Source: Fredinandcohnia aciditolerans
GTDB taxonomy: Bacteria > Bacillota > Bacilli > Bacillales > Bacillaceae_L
Length of the DNA: 64,000 nt
Assembly: GCA_003640645.1 (NCBI GenBank)
Contig: QGHH01000011.1
Span: 1-64,000 of the forward strand
Direction of reading: 5' to 3'
In this document: positions 62,402-64,000 of the stretch, piece by piece
Numbering within the stretch: the stretch's first letter is position 1
Layout of the letters: each line of letters opens with the position of its first letter
Program-made: the position numbers and the translations under genes
The notes under the pieces: generated by a model
What the model saw: only the letters and a program-made list of their open reading frames with translations
What the model was told of the DNA's origin: nothing
The model's database searches: none

Positions 62402-62806
62402 ATGGGAAAAAACCTTAACCCCATGTTCAATGCACCAACCAAACCTAAACCCATATATGAGGTTAAAGAAAAAAGACCACGTAAAACACGTTGCGATAAA
62501 AAACATGATATTAAGGTACCAGTTACTGAAATCCAAAAAATGAAGATACGATTACAAGCTCACCGAAAAGGACTAAGAGCAACCCCATATTCCTCAAACC
62601 TTGTTATCGAAGGATTGAAAAGAGAGTTTATAACGGACATTGGGGAGTTTACACCATATAAGGATACCCATGATTATGTACATGTAAAGCTCCTACCGTA
62701 CCATTATGAGAAAATAGTAGAGTTAGCTATTAAATGGGGGGTATCAGAACGGAGAGCTGCACACAGGATATTGTTGTTTATGGTGAAGTGGGAGGAAGGC
62801 GAATGA
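62402..62806 (+). CDS. Basic hypothetical protein, 134 aa
   Basis: ATG 62402 after GGAAGGAG. Very basic N-terminal half (VKEKRPRKTRCDKKHDIKVP) followed by helical segments (HYEKIVELAIKWGVSERRAA) that may be an RHH/HTH-like DNA-binding unit. Stop overlaps the next start (ATGA). Confidence 0.55.
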   Translation: MGKNLNPMFNAPTKPKPIYEVKEKRPRKTRCDKKHDIKVPVTEIQKMKIRLQAHRKGLRATPYSSNLVIEGLKREFITDIGEFTPYKDTHDYVHVKLLPYHYEKIVELAIKWGVSERRAAHRILLFMVKWEEGE

Positions 62807-63363
62807 AGCGTTATAGTCGATTGAATTTGCTTGAGGAAGAAATGAGTAAGTTAGAAGAAAGGGGATTTTCGAAATTTCTCTTTCACCTTCATGGAAAATA
62901 TGTTTATTTGAAGATCTATCTCCCGAATAAGTTATATCTTCGGGCAAATGTCCTAATAGATGATATTTGTGAACTAACTCAGGAAGAATTTACTTTAGCT
63001 GACCTTCTACTTTTGTTATACCAGGACTGGTTACTAGAGGTGCGAAAGCATAATAATATTCCTTCCATGTTTACTAGACTTAATGTGAGGGATATGAAAA
63101 CACCAAGTCTGTATATGAATAATAAAGAAGTTACCATGAATAAAGAAGAAACAGAGGGGTATCAAGAATTTAGATTTCGACTAATGCGAAAAGAAGTTAT
63201 TCGTTGTGAGGTATTACTACAAGAAATTGAAGACTATTATCCAGGCCATCCATTTACAGTTGAGTCTGTTTTAGAGATACTGTTTATTGATTTTATGAAT
63301 GAGTTTATAAAAAGTGGAGGAAATGTTATTAAAGAGATTATTTCTCGTATAGAAAAAGGGTAG
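62803..63363 (+). CDS. Hypothetical protein, 186 aa
   Basis: ATG 62803 overlapping the previous stop, after GGAGG. Charged helical protein with no recognised domain; probably a partner of the 134-aa protein. Confidence 0.6.
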   Translation: MKRYSRLNLLEEEMSKLEERGFSKFLFHLHGKYVYLKIYLPNKLYLRANVLIDDICELTQEEFTLADLLLLLYQDWLLEVRKHNNIPSMFTRLNVRDMKTPSLYMNNKEVTMNKEETEGYQEFRFRLMRKEVIRCEVLLQEIEDYYPGHPFTVESVLEILFIDFMNEFIKSGGNVIKEIISRIEKG

Positions 63364-63514
63364 TATATGAATTGAAAAATGCACTAATTACCCAAATAAA
63401 ACAAAGCTATTGAAATTAATGGTGGTTAATTAGGGGAAAAGAATAACTGATATTTCCTAAAATAACCTTAATAGTAAGTTGAACTAGTGAATTCCCATTG
63501 TTCTTTCTACTATT

Positions 63515-63658
63515 ATCTTTTATAATTAATGTATATTTAATGAGTTTATTTATTTTTTTGATTACTCTTTTGAGTAAGGTATTAGTAGAAATTAAAGTCC
63601 TATTGGGATGATTGTAAGGACCAGTGTGTCCAAATAATCGTTCTCATAGGACTTTTTT
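63515..63658 (+). promoter_or_regulatory. Leader F with terminator-like hairpin
   Basis: TATAAT near 63520, T-rich run (TTATTTATTTTTTTG), small hairpin TTACTC/GAGTAA followed by GG, TATTAGTAG, then the long hairpin AAAGTCCTA (63594-63602) opposite TAGGACTTT (63647-63655), inner GATGATTGT opposite ATAATCGTTC and GGAC/GTCC, then T6. The gene follows after 35 bases. The remainder of 63364-63692 is non-coding. Confidence 0.6.
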
Positions 63659-63692
63659 GTTTTTATAAGGAATATGAGGGAGGGGAATTAAA

Positions 63693-63851
63693 TTGATCAC
63701 TGTCAAAAGAATAGGTTCTTGCCAATATGAAGTTCTCTTTAATGGAGAATGTATGCCCTTTTCAGACTTTGATAGTGCTGTGAAAGAAGCAGTTCATATT
63801 TGTAATAATAATGGCTTAACGCATGACAAAATTAAATTTGAAAATCTTTAG
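63693..63851 (+). CDS. Hypothetical protein, 52 aa
   Basis: TTG 63693 after GGGAGGGG. MITVKRIGSCQYEVLFNGEC, then FSDFDSAVKEAV. Small alpha/beta protein similar in layout to the 56-aa protein at 57990. Unrecognised. Confidence 0.55.
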   Translation: MITVKRIGSCQYEVLFNGECMPFSDFDSAVKEAVHICNNNGLTHDKIKFENL

Positions 63852-63896
63852 GGTGTAATTCTAAAAAACAATTCTAAGAAAAGGGTGTGTTTCTAA

Positions 63897-64000
63897 GTGA
63901 AACAATTAAATGTATCTGCATGGAAAGTATTGGAGTCTGCAAAGAAAAAGGATAGGGTTATTAGACACCTTAAAAAAGAAGGTGTTTTTTTATTCCATCA
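63897..64000 (+). CDS. Hypothetical protein, start of gene (cut by window end)
   Basis: GTG 63897 after AAAAGGGTG, following the leader CAATTCTAAGAAAAGGGTG. The first 34 residues (MKQLNVSAWKVLESAKKKDR and on) are basic and helical. No identification possible. Confidence 0.5.
   Translation, partial: MKQLNVSAWKVLESAKKKDRVIRHLKKEGVFLFH

Overview
The window is low-GC, Gram-positive DNA of Bacillaceae type. Strong AGGAGG or AAAGGGTG ribosome binding sites, TTG and GTG starts, SsbA-, RecU-, HU- and AbrB-like proteins and U-tailed hairpin terminators all point that way. The content is that of a large plasmid or plasmid-like element: two separate iteron-type replication modules, many short unrecognised genes in small plus-strand operons, a group II intron, and few housekeeping genes. 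I see no rRNA, tRNA, CRISPR array, ParA/ParM/TubZ or clear conjugation ATPase. The host species cannot be fixed from the sequence.

Layout. 1-1 kb: 3 prime end of a PKD-repeat surface protein. 1.8-5.1 kb: small unknown genes. 5.1-6.8 kb: replicon 1, an initiator carrying a DnaA domain-I-like C-terminus, a candidate counter-transcribed RNA in its leader, and nine iterons with a DnaA box downstream. 7-12.2 kb: ssb, a DUF6094-like methyltransferase and an HExxH metallopeptidase-like protein. 12.3-14 kb: minus-strand ParB-like-motif protein and D12 adenine methyltransferase. 14.1-20.3 kb: a large SNF2-type helicase gene split by a complete group II intron. 20.4-27.9 kb: membrane and unknown genes and a C5-cytosine methyltransferase-like protein. 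28-33.5 kb: signalling cargo (c-di-GMP-I riboswitch, EAL protein, CheW, chemoreceptor). 33.5-37 kb: replicon 2, with an initiator-like gene, an iteron array and an HTH gene. 37-42.7 kb: decayed DNA, then chromosome-like cargo (GNAT, RloC/PrrC-like ATPase, HIT protein). 43-53 kb: lipoprotein, CoiA-like proteins, tyrosine recombinase, small DNA-binding proteins, AbrB. 53-64 kb: RecU, a second EAL protein, a secreted nuclease, many unknown genes, a kinase-like protein and HU.

How the parts fit. Many genes would act at DNA: two initiators, SSB, RecU, HU, helicase, three methyltransferases and a recombinase. Several unrelated proteins end or begin with a short motif resembling the beta sliding-clamp binding motif (QLxLxF or QLxFF types), which suggests recruitment to the replisome. 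At least six operons start with the same leader design: promoter, U-rich stretch, small hairpin, then a long imperfect terminator-like hairpin with different sequence but the same shape, followed by the first gene. A second leader set begins GGGAG(C/T)CCCC. Together these look like a plasmid-wide attenuation regulon, which I regard as the most interesting candidate for an undescribed system here.
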